DNA of 64,000 nt from contig JAMYHL010000055.1 of NCBI GenBank assembly GCA_025531455.1, forward strand, positions 124,001 through 188,000, written 5' to 3'. Position numbers and translations under genes: made by a program. Positions 43,348 through 56,078 of this stretch are shown piece after piece; position 1 is the first letter of the stretch; every line of letters begins with the position of its first letter. This stretch comes from Apiotrichum sp. Y4204 (taxonomy: Eukaryota; Basidiomycota; Tremellomycetes; Trichosporonales; Trichosporonaceae). The notes under the pieces are model-generated. The model did not search any database, was not told where the DNA came from, and was given only the letters and a program-made list of their open reading frames with translations.

Positions 43348-44514
43348 TCTGAATAGGATGGGATGGGATGCGATGCGATGCGATAGGGGAGTGGAGTACG
43401 ATGCGAATGTATGCAAGAGAAATGGAAGTTGGAAAGATGGAGATGTTGAGAGAAATGGATCTTCCCATGAGAACGACTCTTATGCGCTCCACTGGGCCAG
43501 TGGACTATCCAACCAGACCGCCCGCAAATCCAACCCACTACAGTACTGTCGCCTCCACACTCACGGTGCGCGGGCAACTACTTGCACTTTGTCACAAGCT
43601 CACGCTCGCAAGGCTCACAAGCTCACACAAGCGCAGTGTCCAGGCCGAGACCCAGGATGCAGGCCACCTGACGACGGCGCATGACAGCAGCGATGACGTC
43701 AATCGGGGTCATTACACCGTGCAACGTCAGTGGCAGCGCACCAAACAAGGGTTTTCGAGGGCCTCGAAGGGATTCCGGGTTCCCACCAGCGGGGCGAGGG
43801 GGTATGCGGCAGTATGCGGTGGCTGGCTCCGAGCTGTTGAGGGAGTCGGATAGCGATTGGCCACCACAGTCTCGAGTCACTGTAATCCTGTTCTCTGAGC
43901 TTCATTTGTCCGCCAAGCAAAGTGGTAAAATGTAGATGCTGCGTCAGCGCGTCCGCATTGTTTGGTTTCACAATCCTGCGCCCGGCTGGGTGTCATTCAT
44001 TGTTCCGCACCCGATACGGACACCGTCAGGGCGCGAGTCCGATCCTCCGAATCGGCCGCGGCGCGGGGCGAATCACGACCGCGCAGACATGTAGGCACGC
44101 AGATTCGGTCTGCAGTGCCGACAGTGCCGCATACGCCGCATATCGCCTTGTCCCCCCATGTTCCCCTCTCTCCGCTTCGGCTGCCTCCGTCTCGCTCATC
44201 CCACGGTGTGCATGGGTATGTATATTGTACAGACAACGGACAAGAACAACGGTCGCCGGCGCGCCGGCGGATAGGTAGAATGGTAGGAATGGCGATAAGA
44301 ATTGGGATGGAATGTACTGCTAGATGAACCGAGATGGATGCCCTAGTGTGAATGCGTAACTGGGCCCAGAGCGAACAGAACCCTGGCCTGCGCTGCTATA
44401 GTCGTCTTTGCGTGTCTCAGTAATGGCGCGGAGCCATTGCTGTATTGTCTGCGACGCCGCTCGCAGGCTTCGCAGGGCATGCAGTCTACTCTGTTCTATT
44501 TTCTCCCTACGCAC
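43348..44514. other. Intergenic region
   Basis: Holds the promoter of the mitochondrial-type gene at its left end and the 3' flank of SIP5 at its right. Apart from the leader repeat, no gene or structured element is seen. Confidence 0.5.
43367..43384 (-). repeat. CGCAT pentamer repeat in 5' leader
   Basis: On the minus strand it reads ATCGCATCGCATCGCATC, 20 bp upstream of the ATG at 43347, followed by CCATCCCATCC. Same unit and sense as the repeat at 35571-35594. Confidence 0.85.
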
Positions 44515-47017
44515 TCAGTCGTCCTCATCCGCCATCGCTGAAAGCGGTACGGTTGGGCGCTGTGGCGTGTCCTGTCCGGGCGTGGACGCACGGCTCGACA
44601 TGCTGATGAGATCCGACGTCGACGTGCTCTGGCTGGCGCTGCGCATCGGAGTGGCACGGGAGCGTGGCGCGTCCTCCTCGGCGACCGCCTCGGCCATCAG
44701 CGCCGCGAGCTCGGGATGAGGATTGGCTGCGGTGGGAATTGGGGGAATCGCGGGGACTGTAGACTTGGGTGGAAGCATTGGCGGGGGCGCTTCGGGAACA
44801 AGTGCTGGAATATGGACCGTTTCGGTCATGGTCTCGAGAGTCTCAGTCATAGATGGCTCTGACTCCATAGGCATTGTCTGCCCAGCCGCCTCAGACGGAA
44901 GGGGAGGCAGCTCCGCCTCTGGCACGGGCGGCAGCTCCGCCTCCTCCCTCATAATACCCGCGACGCTCGACGGATGGGACGACGGCTGACTCGACGCATT
45001 GCTGTCCGGATGGGCGCTCTGCGAGTCCGAGGTAGGCAGGGACAGCACATCCTCTGGCGACGTGAGGATTGCGGGGCTCTCCGTCGGGATGGTAGGGAGG
45101 CCGGGACCCGCAGGCTGCTCCTCGATTGGCGCAGTGCCGTTCATCGGGACGAATCCACCGCCATTGACATTCGTCGGAGGCACGTCCATGCTATGGCGGC
45201 CGCGCGACGGACCGGCGTTGACGTCGAGCGCAAGTGGCGAGTGTGCGTGAAGCGTCGGAGGCGCAGGACTCGGCGTCGACGACGAGCGGTTGCGTCCAGT
45301 GGCTACATCGCTCCCGCTACCGTTGCCGCTGACAGAGTTGGCTTTGGATCCAGACGGAGAGGGGCCCAGAGTGGTAGGGGACGGCGCAAAGTGAACACTA
45401 CTCTTGGAGTTTGCACGCGAACGATTGACAGTGATCTTGGAGAGGAGTTTCGAAGCCGCAGCCTGTGCGCGCCCGCCGCTTTCAGCCGACTGCGCGGCGC
45501 GCCACGAGTTGTGAGTATTACCTGCGGAGGACGAGCGGCGGGACGACGACGGTGTCGACCCACTCGATGGGCCTGGTGCCGAGGAGCCTCCCCGCAGAGT
45601 CGAGGGTCCTGCCTGCGACGACGGCTCGCCGGGACCGGCGGGACTTGACCTTCCCGGAGTGGTCTTCTTGTCCTCGTCGGCCAGCTTGCGCTGGTGCTCC
45701 TCGTGGTCGATCATCGACAGCCGCATCGCTTCCATGATCATCATCTGTTGTAAGCGAGGGTCCCACATGGAATATATGAAACACCAGCATACTGTCATCA
45801 CTCACCTCCTCGAGCTCACGCTCGCGCTCACGCGTGCGCCGCGAGCGCCGGGGCTCCTCGGGCGGCAGCGACATGCTAAAGTCCGCCTGGCCTGTGGCGC
45901 GCGACGACGTGTATCCGATGGGGATGAGGCGGTCGCCAACCTGCAAGTTAGTCACAGCGTTACATTACACCCACCTGGCGCATGACAATTCGCCTGGCGG
46001 CGCGCCGCGCGGCAGCCGCCTTGACCTGGTTGAGCTTTGTCTCCCAGTCTGGGCGGATTTGATCAATGGTGATGACCTCTTTGGCCTTGGAGGACACGCT
46101 CTTCCTGCGTGGCGTAGACTCGCGCTTTGGTGGAGTCAGCGCACCCTCTTCCGTAAGGGAGAGGGCAGCCGAGAAGCCACTCATCTCCGCCTCGGGAGAT
46201 GTGCTAAGGGCGTTCTGCGGAACGGAAAGGACGTCGACGGGCGTGGCAACCGGTGTAGGGCGCTCGTAGATGACGCCAAACTCCGACTCGACACAGTAGG
46301 GACAGCACGCCGGCTCGCTCTCGAGGTGCGTGTCTGTCGCATCTGCGCGCTTGATCTGCACAAAGCATTCTGTGCACAGGGGCTGCTGGCAGCACCGCGA
46401 CGTGTTGATGTTCGGGGGATAGTTCTGTGCGTCAGCCAGGGTCCCCTGAAGCACATCCTCCTTCTACTCACCAGGAAACAGATGGGACACTCGACCGCGC
46501 CGAGATACGCTTTGGCCTCGCGCCGCTCACGCTCTGCCACATCTAGCGGCGGGCCGAGCTCCTTGCCACCGACGCGCACCTCCTTGAGACGCTGGGTAAA
46601 CGAGTTTTGAACGTCCGCTGCATAATCCTTTTCGCGCGCCTGCTCGAGCGCGGTGCGGATATCGTCCTCGGTCCATTCCTCCTCGAAATCGTCGAGGCCG
46701 CGGTAGAACGGCGCAAGCTCGTTGTCGAGGATGAGTGTGGTCACGACCGTCTTGCTGTAGTCGTGTGCCTGTGGATGGGAGAGGCAGTGCGGGTTCTGCG
46801 GCGACAGATGCCCCGCATACGGCATGAGCAGCGGCGTGGGCGGGGGAGGCGGCGATGGCGGAAGCTCGGGGACGGAGCGGTCACGATCACGGTCGCGGTC
46901 GCGCGTACGCTCGCGTGTGCGGGTCGATTCACTTCGTTCGCGGGCTGCCGCCCCCGGCGGGCCTGACGGTACGGGCGGCTGGTCCGGCCCGTTGGGATGT
47001 GACGAGGCGTTTCCCAT
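44515..47017 (-). CDS. SIP5: Sip5-family protein with split zinc finger
   Basis: Orthologue of yeast Sip5, which binds the Snf1 kinase and the Reg1/Glc7 phosphatase in glucose signalling. The start at 47017 gives MGNASSHPNG, an N-myristoylation consensus, so membrane attachment is plausible. An RD-rich stretch ([17 protein letters not shown]) follows. The family signature spans an intron: AVECPICFL joined to NYPPNINTSRCCQQPLCTECFVQIKRAD, then CCPYC, forming a RING-like finger. Next are EVITIDQIRPDWETKLNQVKAAAARRAARRIVMRQ and MIMEAMRLSMIDHEEHQRKLADE, both typical of Sip5. The last 400 residues are Ser/Pro-rich and disordered. Three introns. The leader upstream is pyrimidine-rich on the minus strand. 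Confidence 0.92.
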
Positions 47018-48464
47018 TGCGGCGTGTGGTGGGGAGCGAGATGCGAAAGTGCCGGTGTCAGATGTCAAGTGTCAAGTGTCAAAAGTGTCGAGTGCGCGGA
47101 GCGAGCACGGAACAAGGGCGCGGTGCAACCACACGCGAACCGATGTGGAGGGCGGGAACCGTGGGGCCGGAGTGATGACGGAGACAGGTCCAGAGTTCCA
47201 GATCTCCAGCGTTGCTCAAATGCAGGACGTAGCAATGCAGGATGCCGTGAGATGCAGTTGTGGTTTGATAGAGAGTGAGTGCGTGCGTGCGTGCGGACAC
47301 TGCCGTGCTGCGACAACCAGGGGACGAGGGTCGGTGGCCGGTGGCGGATGGCGGATGGAACGGATTGATGGAATGGCCGGGGGACCGGGAACAGTGGGAC
47401 CGTGGGAGCAGGACCAGGACCAGTGGTTGTAGGTGATGCGGGGCCAGAACGCGCGCGTGGGGGTGAGAGAGTGGATGAGGATGAGATGAAGAGTGGGATG
47501 AAGTGTGAAGAGTCTCCGAGCTCCGGGCGCTCACTCACGCTCCGCCCGAGTGGGACCGAGACAGGACAGGGAGGTAGGGTAGGCCGCGGGCTGCGAGCTA
47601 CCGGGGCGGGGTGCGCCGGCGGCGGGCGGCGGGGGCGGCAGGGGGGGCGCGGTGGCGCTCCGGCTGTGCTGGGCCGGAATCGGAAACCCGAGTTGGGGTG
47701 CAACGACGCCGAGGGTGAGAGGGGTGGGTCGCGTGCAGAGCAATGCCGCGAGAGACAGATGGAGAGAAAGATCAAGATAAAGAAGAGTCAGAGGCAAAAG
47801 ATGTTTTTGTTGTGCGTGATACGATGTTGGACGGACGGAAATGGAATGGGAGCACGCTGCGTGCTACACTTACGGCCTCGCGGTGTGACTGATTACTCTA
47901 TGTACGTAGGTGGCGGCGGCGGGACCGTGGTGAAGGCTCATTGCTCAATGCTTCCCAGTCGTTGTCAGTCGTCCATGCGCGAGACATGCATATCCACTCC
48001 CACAGGTACAGCAATCACTCCAACGACTCCACGATTCTCGATCCACGATGCATAATCGTACACCACTCCTTTTTTTTTTCTTCCTTTTTGCCTCACCGAG
48101 GCTTGTGACGATGATATAACATAACACGACCAGAGAGAGCAGAAAAGAGGGTGCCGACCTGGGGGGGTGACGTATTTCTGCCATACCATCTCTCCATGGA
48201 TCCATGTCTCCACCCGGCTAATGAACACACGTCGCGCGTGCTCTCGACCATCTGGACCATCTGGACCGGCTGGACCGAGTCTAACCCACGCAAACCCACA
48301 CAAACTTTATCCCGTACGTTATCACCATCAGAAGTGGCAACCCCGACGTGAACCAGTTGACAGACGACTTGATGCATGTCTTGCAGAATCCTATGTGTCT
48401 AGTCAGAATCTGTACCCTCGGGCCCTGCTGCATAGTATATACCCCCCTTTAACTCTACTGCGCA
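47018..48464. promoter_or_regulatory. SIP5 upstream/leader region
   Basis: 1.45 kb without a supportable gene. GTCAAGT-type repeats at 47065-47095 lie about 50 bp from the SIP5 start. The minus strand of 47,065-47,775 is C/T-rich and open for 236 codons but Pro/Ser/His-rich and domainless, so leader rather than gene. A T11 tract lies near 48,068. Confidence 0.4.
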
Positions 48465-50171
48465 CTACCGAGCAGCACCAACAACCACGCGCCCGTCAAC
48501 GCCCACGCCCGCCTTCTTCTGTCTCGCGCGGCGGCGGCGCCCCGTGCCCTCCTCGCCCGCGAGCTCGATAACCAGTGGGGGGATGTAGTCCCACATCTCG
48601 CCGCGGCGCTCAGCCTTGGGGTCCGCCCACGGCCGGTCGTTCTCGTCGCGCCACGCCAGCGCCTTGGCGAGCTCCTTGTCGACGCGCTTCTCATCGAGTG
48701 GCGGCGAGCGCGGCCGGGGCACGCTGTCGTCCACGGGCGTCTCGGGTTCCTTCGCCTTGGGCTTGGACGACGCCGGGGTAGACGTGTATGTCGTCGCAGT
48801 GACTGTCGTGCGGCCCTTGCCCTTTGCAGGCTTGTTGATCGTGAGGACGCGGCGGGCGGCGTCCGCGGCTGATGCAGGTGCGCGCGGGGCACCACCGGGA
48901 AGAGTGGGGAAAGCGCCGCCGCCAGAGGCAATCAGCAGTCGTTCCTTGCGCTTCCGCTCGGCTTCGTCGCGCTCGTCCTGCTCGTGCGACAGCTGTGCCG
49001 CGACATCGCCCTCCACCCGCTGGATAAGACGCGCCAGCGCCGGAGGCGATAGTGTCGGCCGCATACACGATGGACACGGGGCATGTGCCGGTTGGAGGGA
49101 GCACAGGATGAGTCCGCAAGACGAGCACTGCGGCGTATACGTCGAGAGAGGGTGAACACGGGCTGCCGTCAGTAGATGCTTCCTGGGGGAGGATGCAGCA
49201 CCCACCTTGACAGAAACACGGCGGGGCATCCGACGGCGCACCCTTCCCAAGGCCGGCTTGCAGCCCGCGCAGGTCATCAACAATCTTCTCCAGGCGCAGT
49301 ACCTCCTTGCTCTTCGGGAGATCCCAGATCTTCTCCTCTTTCGCCTTGCCCTTATCCTTCGCGGCGGGCTTCTTCACCTCGGTAATCGTGACGGCGCCTG
49401 CGCGGCGAACCGGCGTCTGCGCCCCAGACCCAGGCTGCGAGCGGTGGGTGCCGGTCCCCGACCCGCCACGCGATGGCGGAAGCGCAAACTCGTCGTGTTT
49501 CTGGTACAGCTTGCCGGTCGTCCCAAACGCGGCGTGCAGCGAGTCTGGGATCGACGCGGAGGGCGTGGGAGTGCGGGTTGGCGTCGCGCGTCCGCTGGGG
49601 CCTGCGGAGCGGGATGCGCTGCCGGTCCCGTTTTTGGTCTTCTTCGGCTTGGCGAGGTCCGGATCAGGGGTGAGGATCTGGGGCTTCACCGTCGCCGCGA
49701 GCGAGGGGAAGCGGTACGCAATGTAGCGGTCCGAAAAGGCGCGTGCGGCGGGTGTGCTGCCGAGAAAGTCCTGTGTGTAAGTAAGGAAGCAGGGAAAGAA
49801 GGTGTTATGAGTGGTCAGTTTCATAGTCATGGGAGCCCCGAGAACGCGACTCTGAGAGGTAACGATCACAGTGATCTAAAGACCTGTCCGACCAGACCAA
49901 CTCCAAACCATAGCTGCCCAAAGCTGCCCAAGCGCTGACCACACCCTCAGAACCCACCTGCAAATGCCCCCTCAGACGGACCTCGGACGCATACCCCTCG
50001 AGATCAGGTATGATGACCTCGCGGATCGTCTCCGTGTCTGCCGTCAGTGAGAGCGCGAGAGGGAGTGGAAACCTGGTGAGGCAGGGGACAGATACACCAC
50101 ATCCCGTGTTCACACGTACCCAGGCCCAGTATCTCCGCGAGGGAAGTCGCGACCCATGGTGGTGTTGGCAT
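48465..50171 (-). CDS. RQT4: TRIP4/ASC-1-type C2HC5 zinc-finger protein (Rqt4-like)
   Basis: The family acts in the ASCC/RQC-trigger complex that splits collided ribosomes (yeast Rqt4) and, in animals, as a transcription coactivator. The start at 50171 gives MPTPPWVATSLAEILGL, joined by splicing to DTETIREVIIPDLEGYASEVRLRGHLQ and then DFLGSTPAARAFSDRYIAYRF, the conserved N-terminal helical region. The C2HC5 finger is assembled across an intron: CFCQ joined to ARVHPLSTYTPQCSSCGLILCSLQPAHAPCPSC. Beyond it is a coiled helix (HEQDERDEAERKRKERLL) and a basic C-terminal tail (RRRRARQKKAGVG). There is no ASCH domain, as in fungal members. Four introns. Confidence 0.9.
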
Positions 50172-53100
50172 AGTGTTGGGAGAGCTGTTGGAGGGAAGAT
50201 GGGTTGAAGTCGAGATGAGGAAGTCGAGCAAGTTGAGGAAATCGAGGATTTCGAGGAAACCGGAATCGCGAACTTGTGGACGTCATTTTCGGAGCCGGAC
50301 TCGCAGACTCGCGAGTCGCCCTACCCCACCCCCCAAGTTCCAAGCAGTACCGCGAAACAAACACCACCTTGACAAGACCGTTGACACTGCAATTCTGCAT
50401 CATTCTTCGCTCATCTGGCTACCTGGAGTGTGTACGTGTGTACTGGTGCGTCGGCTGGGGAAAGCTTGGTGGAACGTACGGTACGGTACATCTCTTGTGA
50501 TACCCGCCTGGCGGCCTGGCGGTTATTGCTCCTTGTTCAAGAATATCCGCCGTTCGACGCCTATACACCTAGCGTTTCGACTTTGCACACGCAAATCACA
50601 ACATCCTCGCATCCCTACATATCCGCATACCCGATCATACCCCCAAGCCCGCTGATCTCTCGGTCACATTCAGCTCTACCCTCTAAGCCTCTGGGATCTG
50701 GGATTGTGTCTGTTTCTGAGCTTCAGATCTCCAGATCTCAGAGCTTGCACGAGATCGATGGACAGGTATGGACAGGTATGGACAGAACGCGGGTCGAGCA
50801 AGCGAGCCGCGAGCAAACGGGTGAGTACGCTCGCGGCGAGAACAGATCGATCAGAAAAGCCATGTGGATCAGAACATTCAGAAGGCCAGATGACTACTGT
50901 CAAGCATCCGCCGGGAGATGGACTATTAATGACTGGTTAACCATCACTGATAGCCTGGCTGAGCCTTGGGATGATCAAGATGGGTCCGGTTGGTTATGTT
51001 TGGAACTTGGAACATCCTTGCATTGTTGCACCTAGCAGCTCTCTCGATCTCTCGAGCTGCAAGTGTTTTGCAATGCAACAGCAGTGCTGAGTACTGAGCT
51101 CGCTGAGTACGCTTAGGAGCCAAGGAGGCATGTACTCCGCATGCTTCGGCTGGAGGGGCCCTTGCCCTCGCTCAGGTAGTATTTGCGGACTGAGTTCTGG
51201 ATGGCTCTGGTCTCTTCTTATCCGGAACCGCCTAGTGCCCATCCCCATGGCCCGCGCCGAGCACACTCCCTTCGAGGGATTGAGAGAATAGTACGACCGC
51301 GGCGCGCGCGGGCCGCACCCCCATCAACATATAAGGCCAGCTGCGATCAGCGATCAGCATCGGCGCTTCAGCCCCCGGCCCCCCGCGTTCCGTATTGTGA
51401 TGTGTCGGTGGTGTGCGATCGGTAGCTGTTGTTCCTCACCATTTTGTCCAGATGCGCTGGCGATTACAAAGGACCCTGTGAGTGTTTGTAGTCCCCTGAC
51501 AGTTGTTTGCAGAGCTCATGACCTCATGGCTGTTTGTACAGCTCGCTGGCAGTTTGAGCTTTTCATAACGACAAGCAGCGACTGACGAGTGTGAATCCAC
51601 TGTGCTCAACTGCCCTGCCCAAATTCACTAACAGACATGGGTATGTGTGCTGCTTCTTCCATCTTCCATTCTTTCTGATCATGATTGACAAACCACGAAT
51701 ACCGCTGGAGGGAATTACAAACAAACAAGAGAATTACAAACAACAAACAGCAAACAGTCAGCCTGTCGCGATTGGGCGGATCGGGAACTGTGCGACCTTT
51801 TGCAGAGATCGCAGAACGCAGATCGCAGATTGCAGAGATGAGGAGATCGAAATAGAAGCCTGCGTACTTCCGTGCCGCCAGCGACTCGAGCGCGATCTCA
51901 ACATCCATGATCTAGGTGTTACCCGGCCGCGGGATGGTTGGTGATGGATCACGATCATGGGCGCCGTGCTTCGATATATGGTGACGACTGTGGCAGAGTA
52001 CAACGCCCTTGGCCATCGGGTCCTTGGGTCCGGCCTTCCTCTTGGGTCCTGTCCTCGTTGCTAACCTGGCCAACTTGATCACAATATCACAACCTCACAC
52101 TGGGCTCGAGCACGCACGCCAGAAGCTTTGAGGCCTTGAGGAAGGTCGCGCAAGGCCACGCAGACCGAGCCAGCGCCCTCCATCCCCGAAGATCCAAATA
52201 TCCAATCACCCTCACACTGAACGGTGCGAGGCCACCCCCACCAATGCACCAAGTCGCTGTCGTTGCTTGTAGGGCGCAGAGGTGCCCCGCCCCGCGCCCC
52301 GGGACGGCGCTAAGACGGTCCAGGCTCGAAGACTCTCGGCTGCAGACAGGCTCTGTTCTCCTCTTCGCATCCACCACGCCGTTCGTTCGTATTCTCCCCT
52401 AGCAGGCGATCCACTAACCGGCCAACGGCCAACGGCGCTTATCGCGCTAGCCAGTGTGATCGTCGGTATAGCGAGGTCGGGGGGCACGCAAGGGCCTCGC
52501 GGCCGCATCCTCGGTTCCCCGGGCCTTTCCTGGGATCCTGGAGATTTGGATCTACCACCGCACTCCGAGAGCCGAGGGACGGCCGGGACGGATGATAAGA
52601 GACAGGCTCTCGAGCTGGCTAGCAGCGTGCAGCGTGCAAGCACGCAACCGGTCCACGATCCATGATCGGCGACTGGCAGATGAGGAATGGATCCGCAGAT
52701 TGCCACAATCATACGAGATCAGCAGAGCAGGGGCTAGCACCGTGCCCGATATGGCTATTCTGGCCAGGCCTGCGATCCAGCATGCCTCGAGGCTGCAAGA
52801 CGTGGTCGGCGAGGCCTCGAGGCCTGCGAGCTGCGAGCTTTCGGTGATCAGGTGGCATGCCTGCGCGCCACGCCCCACGCCGACATCATCACCATGATCA
52901 CCATGACCACCTGCCCTTTGGCCATCTGTGTGTGGCTGTGTGTAGTGTGTGCGTGGGCTCGAGGTATGAGAAGGCCCGGACACACACAAAGGTAAAGGAG
53001 GAGAGCAGATCCTCGTAAACTGAGAAATCTGAGAATGCCAGGGTTTTGATTGATCATCGATTGGCCCAGTCGTGACAAATTCCTGCCCTCTTTTCGTGTG

Positions 53101-53934
53101 TGTGTGTGTGTGTACGGACTCTTCTCTCTTTGATCTCTTTCCTATCTTTCCTCGTTTGATCGTTTGTACATTTGTATACAAGGTAGAAGAGAGCACAGGA
53201 AAATAACAGAAAAGGGAGGAGAAATACCAAGGACGGGCAACAAGCACACACACACCGCACTCGCACACACGCGCACACACGCTGTCCTCCCAATGTGTGA
53301 CGCTGACAGGGGACGGGAGGATCCACTCACACTCTCACTCTCACTCACACCAGCGGGCAAGGACGACGACGACGGGTACAAGCACAAGCGCCCAAGCAAC
53401 GAGCACGACAGTGACAAAGGACACGGAAAAAACGAAGAAGTCGGCTGGGGCGCACCTGGTGTTTGGTATTATCTCGAGGCCTCTGTGTCTCTGGACAACC
53501 CCACCCGGAGCTCTTCTCCTCTCTTCTCTTTCCCCTTCCTCCCCTCTCTCCTCTTCTCCTCGTCTCCTCGTCTCGCTGTCCACTTCCCTCGTCTCGTCCC
53601 GCTGGTGCTGCCGGTGGGAGTTGTCGGCTTCTGTTCTCATCATTCATCATCCTTTGCATCCATCATCATCACCATCATCATCATCATCGTCAACCATCCA
53701 CATCCCTCCCCATATCCGTACTGCTTGCCCCACTCACACGCACACATTTTGACCTCGTTCTCTTCTCATCGTTCTTCCTTTCGTTCTGCCTTCCCTCTCC
53801 CCTCCCACCTCTTTACTACACGACCCTTGACACTCCCGTCATCATCCATACCCTCAATATTCATAACCGTCGCTTTCCAGACCCCCTGCCCTCAACTTAC
53901 ATCTTACCCCCCGTGGCCTCCACAACTCCCCGAC
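50172..53934. promoter_or_regulatory. 3.7-kb upstream region of the forkhead gene
   Basis: No supportable gene. The last 450 bp (53,480-53,930) are strongly pyrimidine-rich on the plus strand, with CTCTTCTC and ATCATC runs, as in a transcribed leader. Microsatellites: (TG)9 at 53096-53113, CA-rich stretches at 53,250-53,282, CACTCT repeats near 53,325-53,350, and an ATC run near 53,664-53,690. The open frame continuing upstream of the chosen ATG to 53164 translates to Ser/Pro/His-rich leader sequence. Confidence 0.45.
53096..53113. repeat. TG dinucleotide microsatellite
   Basis: Nine TG/GT units in the long forkhead upstream region, with CA-rich stretches about 150 bp further on. Confidence 0.85.
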
Positions 53935-56078
53935 ATGCAGCTCTCCACTCTCCGCTCAACTAACCGGGATGACGAAAAGAGCGACAGCGAGCCCGAGGAG
54001 ACCTTTGCTCCCCGCCTCACGCGTTCTCGCGCTCTCCTCGCGCGGTCCGCGGCCCCAAAGCCCACATCTACAGCCAGCACTCAACCCGTGTATCGTTCTC
54101 GCCCCAAACGCGCCCGCAGTCCGGTACCGGATGACGAATCCAGCAGCGGTCCGGCCAAGCGCCCATCCCCGCCTCCGCGCCCCCTCTCCGTAATTCCCAC
54201 TATGCTGCCAGTCACATACCCGGACCCGAACGACTCGGCGGTACGCACTCTCGGCCTCGCGCAGGCTGTGCGTTCCGGCGGCGGCCCGCTCGGGTTTGAC
54301 CCTGAGATGCTGGTCCGAATGCGTGAAGGACACTTTCGTCGTTCCCGGCCAGAACGCAAAACCGACATAAACCGCAACTGGCGCCACCTCTCGCTCTCTG
54401 AGGCGGCGTGGATTCACCTCGAGGAGGTCGGCTGGGTCGGGAAGGGGCGCGGGTGGACCGCCCGCGAGGGCTGCCATGATGACGGAAAGCGTGAGTGGGA
54501 TGACTATATGGTCACACAGAGGTACCTACGGAGTGCTGTCCACAACCTCTGTGCCCCTTGGGGCCGATCCCTGCTGCGCTGCCCCAAACAAACAAGTGCT
54601 CCTCGTCGTTTGAGTGCGACGTTGCATGACAACGGTTACTCTCTGTACACAGCTGATTGCCCAGCCGTCAAGCCCGAGCTTCCCTACGTCATATTGACCA
54701 AGCTTGTCATTGCCTCATCGCCACGCAAGATGTTGACCCTCAACCAGGTGAGTCATGGCAGTAGAGAAGTACACCGTGATTTCAAGATCCGCTCTTCGTG
54801 CAAGCTCTGTACCCTATACTCACACGCAGATCTATCAGGCAATGGAAGAGCGCTGGCCCTTCTTCCGCACCCTCGGCCAGACCTTCCGTGTAAGTTTGCG
54901 CTTCTCGCTATCGCCGTAGGCTAAACGCCAGAACTCGATTCGCCACAATCTCTCCATGAACCCCGCTTTTGAGAATGTCGAACGACCCGTATCTGAGGGT
55001 GGCATGGGCACAGGCAAGGGCGGCTACTGGCGAGTCACCGACGAGGTGAGCACACAATCAAACATAGCCGTGATCAGCACTAACCGCGCAGGCGACATCG
55101 ACGAACCGTTCTCGGGCTAAGAAGCCGCGTATCGAGTCGCCCAAAGTGGCAGTGTCGCGGGTTAATGTTGCCCATGGTACCCAGCAACGACCGCGCGGGG
55201 GAGTTGTTAGTCCTCAAGTCCAGAAGAAGGCTACCCAAAGTGCAGTTCCGGTATCCGATGGCCTTGTCACACCCCCTCTCGGACTCACTCAGAACCTCCC
55301 GCAAACTCACATGTACCCACCACCTGCGCCTCCTCTGAACCTCCAATACACAGATGTTCACAGTGCGAACCCATACATCCCGACCGAGGTGTACCGCGAG
55401 CGCCAGATTCCTCATTCTCCTACGCGCGCTCCACCCACTGATGAGCGTCTCGGATATCCGCCTAGCACGCGCGAGAGCCCGGGACATCCTAGCCCGGGAT
55501 ACACCGTCACGGCTTCTGTCCCCACGGGAACCCAAGTGCCGATGATTGTTCCCTCCCGCGATCGCGACGAGTATGCTTCTTATCCTCACCCTCACTCCCC
55601 GCGCTCGGGCCCGGACCAGCTCCACCCGATGTCCACTGAGCGCGGCGGACCTGGCCCCCTTGGTTCCTCTTACCCGACACCGACCGGAGTCGACTGCATT
55701 GACCCGAACCTCGAAGTTAGCGGTCGCGAAAAGGGTCTCAGCGACGAGGACCGCACGTTCGACGCCCACTATGAGGATCACATCGTGAACCGCAACTATT
55801 ATCACAGCCCCGACGCGTGTCACACCGACCCGTACCGCGGAGCGCAGGTGCACCACAAGACTCAGCTCCCAACGCCGCCGTATGAGCCCAGCCAGCTCAA
55901 AGTGCCTCGCCGCAATGCCATCAAACTCCCTCCGATGCACCTTATTTTCGGAGACAGTGGTCGCCTCCCAGGCATGGCGCACCTCAATCGTCCCCTCACT
56001 CCGCTCTCCGCGTCGCCTCCAATCGTGACGCCTCCTCTGGACAACATGCTGATCCCGACCCCTCCCAGCTGTTCGTAG
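53935..56078 (+). CDS. Forkhead-domain transcription factor
   Basis: Nuclear DNA-binding regulator. My model has five exons (53935-54490, 54665-54747, 54830-54889, 54932-55045, 55092-56078), 599 residues. The first intron (54491-54664, GTGAGTGGGA to TGCCCAG) is a stop-free multiple of three; removing it creates DDGKPVKPELPYVILTKLVIASS, the expected K-P-x-x-P-Y start of a forkhead domain. The domain continues LNQIYQAMEERWPFFRTL, then FRNSIRHNLSMNPAFENVERP and GKGGYWRV; the recognition helix NSIRHNLSMN is intact except Met for the usual Leu. Wing 2 is followed by a basic NRSRAKKPRIESPK (NLS-like). Flanks are Pro/Ser/Tyr-rich and disordered. Orthology to Fkh2, Fhl1 or Hcm1 is not settled; there is no FHA domain. 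Confidence 0.9.

Noticed and set aside
47065..47775. 236-codon minus-strand frame upstream of SIP5
   Set aside because: Pro/Ser-rich translation of a C/T-rich leader, no conserved feature.
53164..53934. In-frame N-terminal extension of the forkhead protein
   Set aside because: Microsatellite and C/T-rich sequence giving Ser/Phe/His-rich translation; an ATG at 53935 begins normal coding composition.
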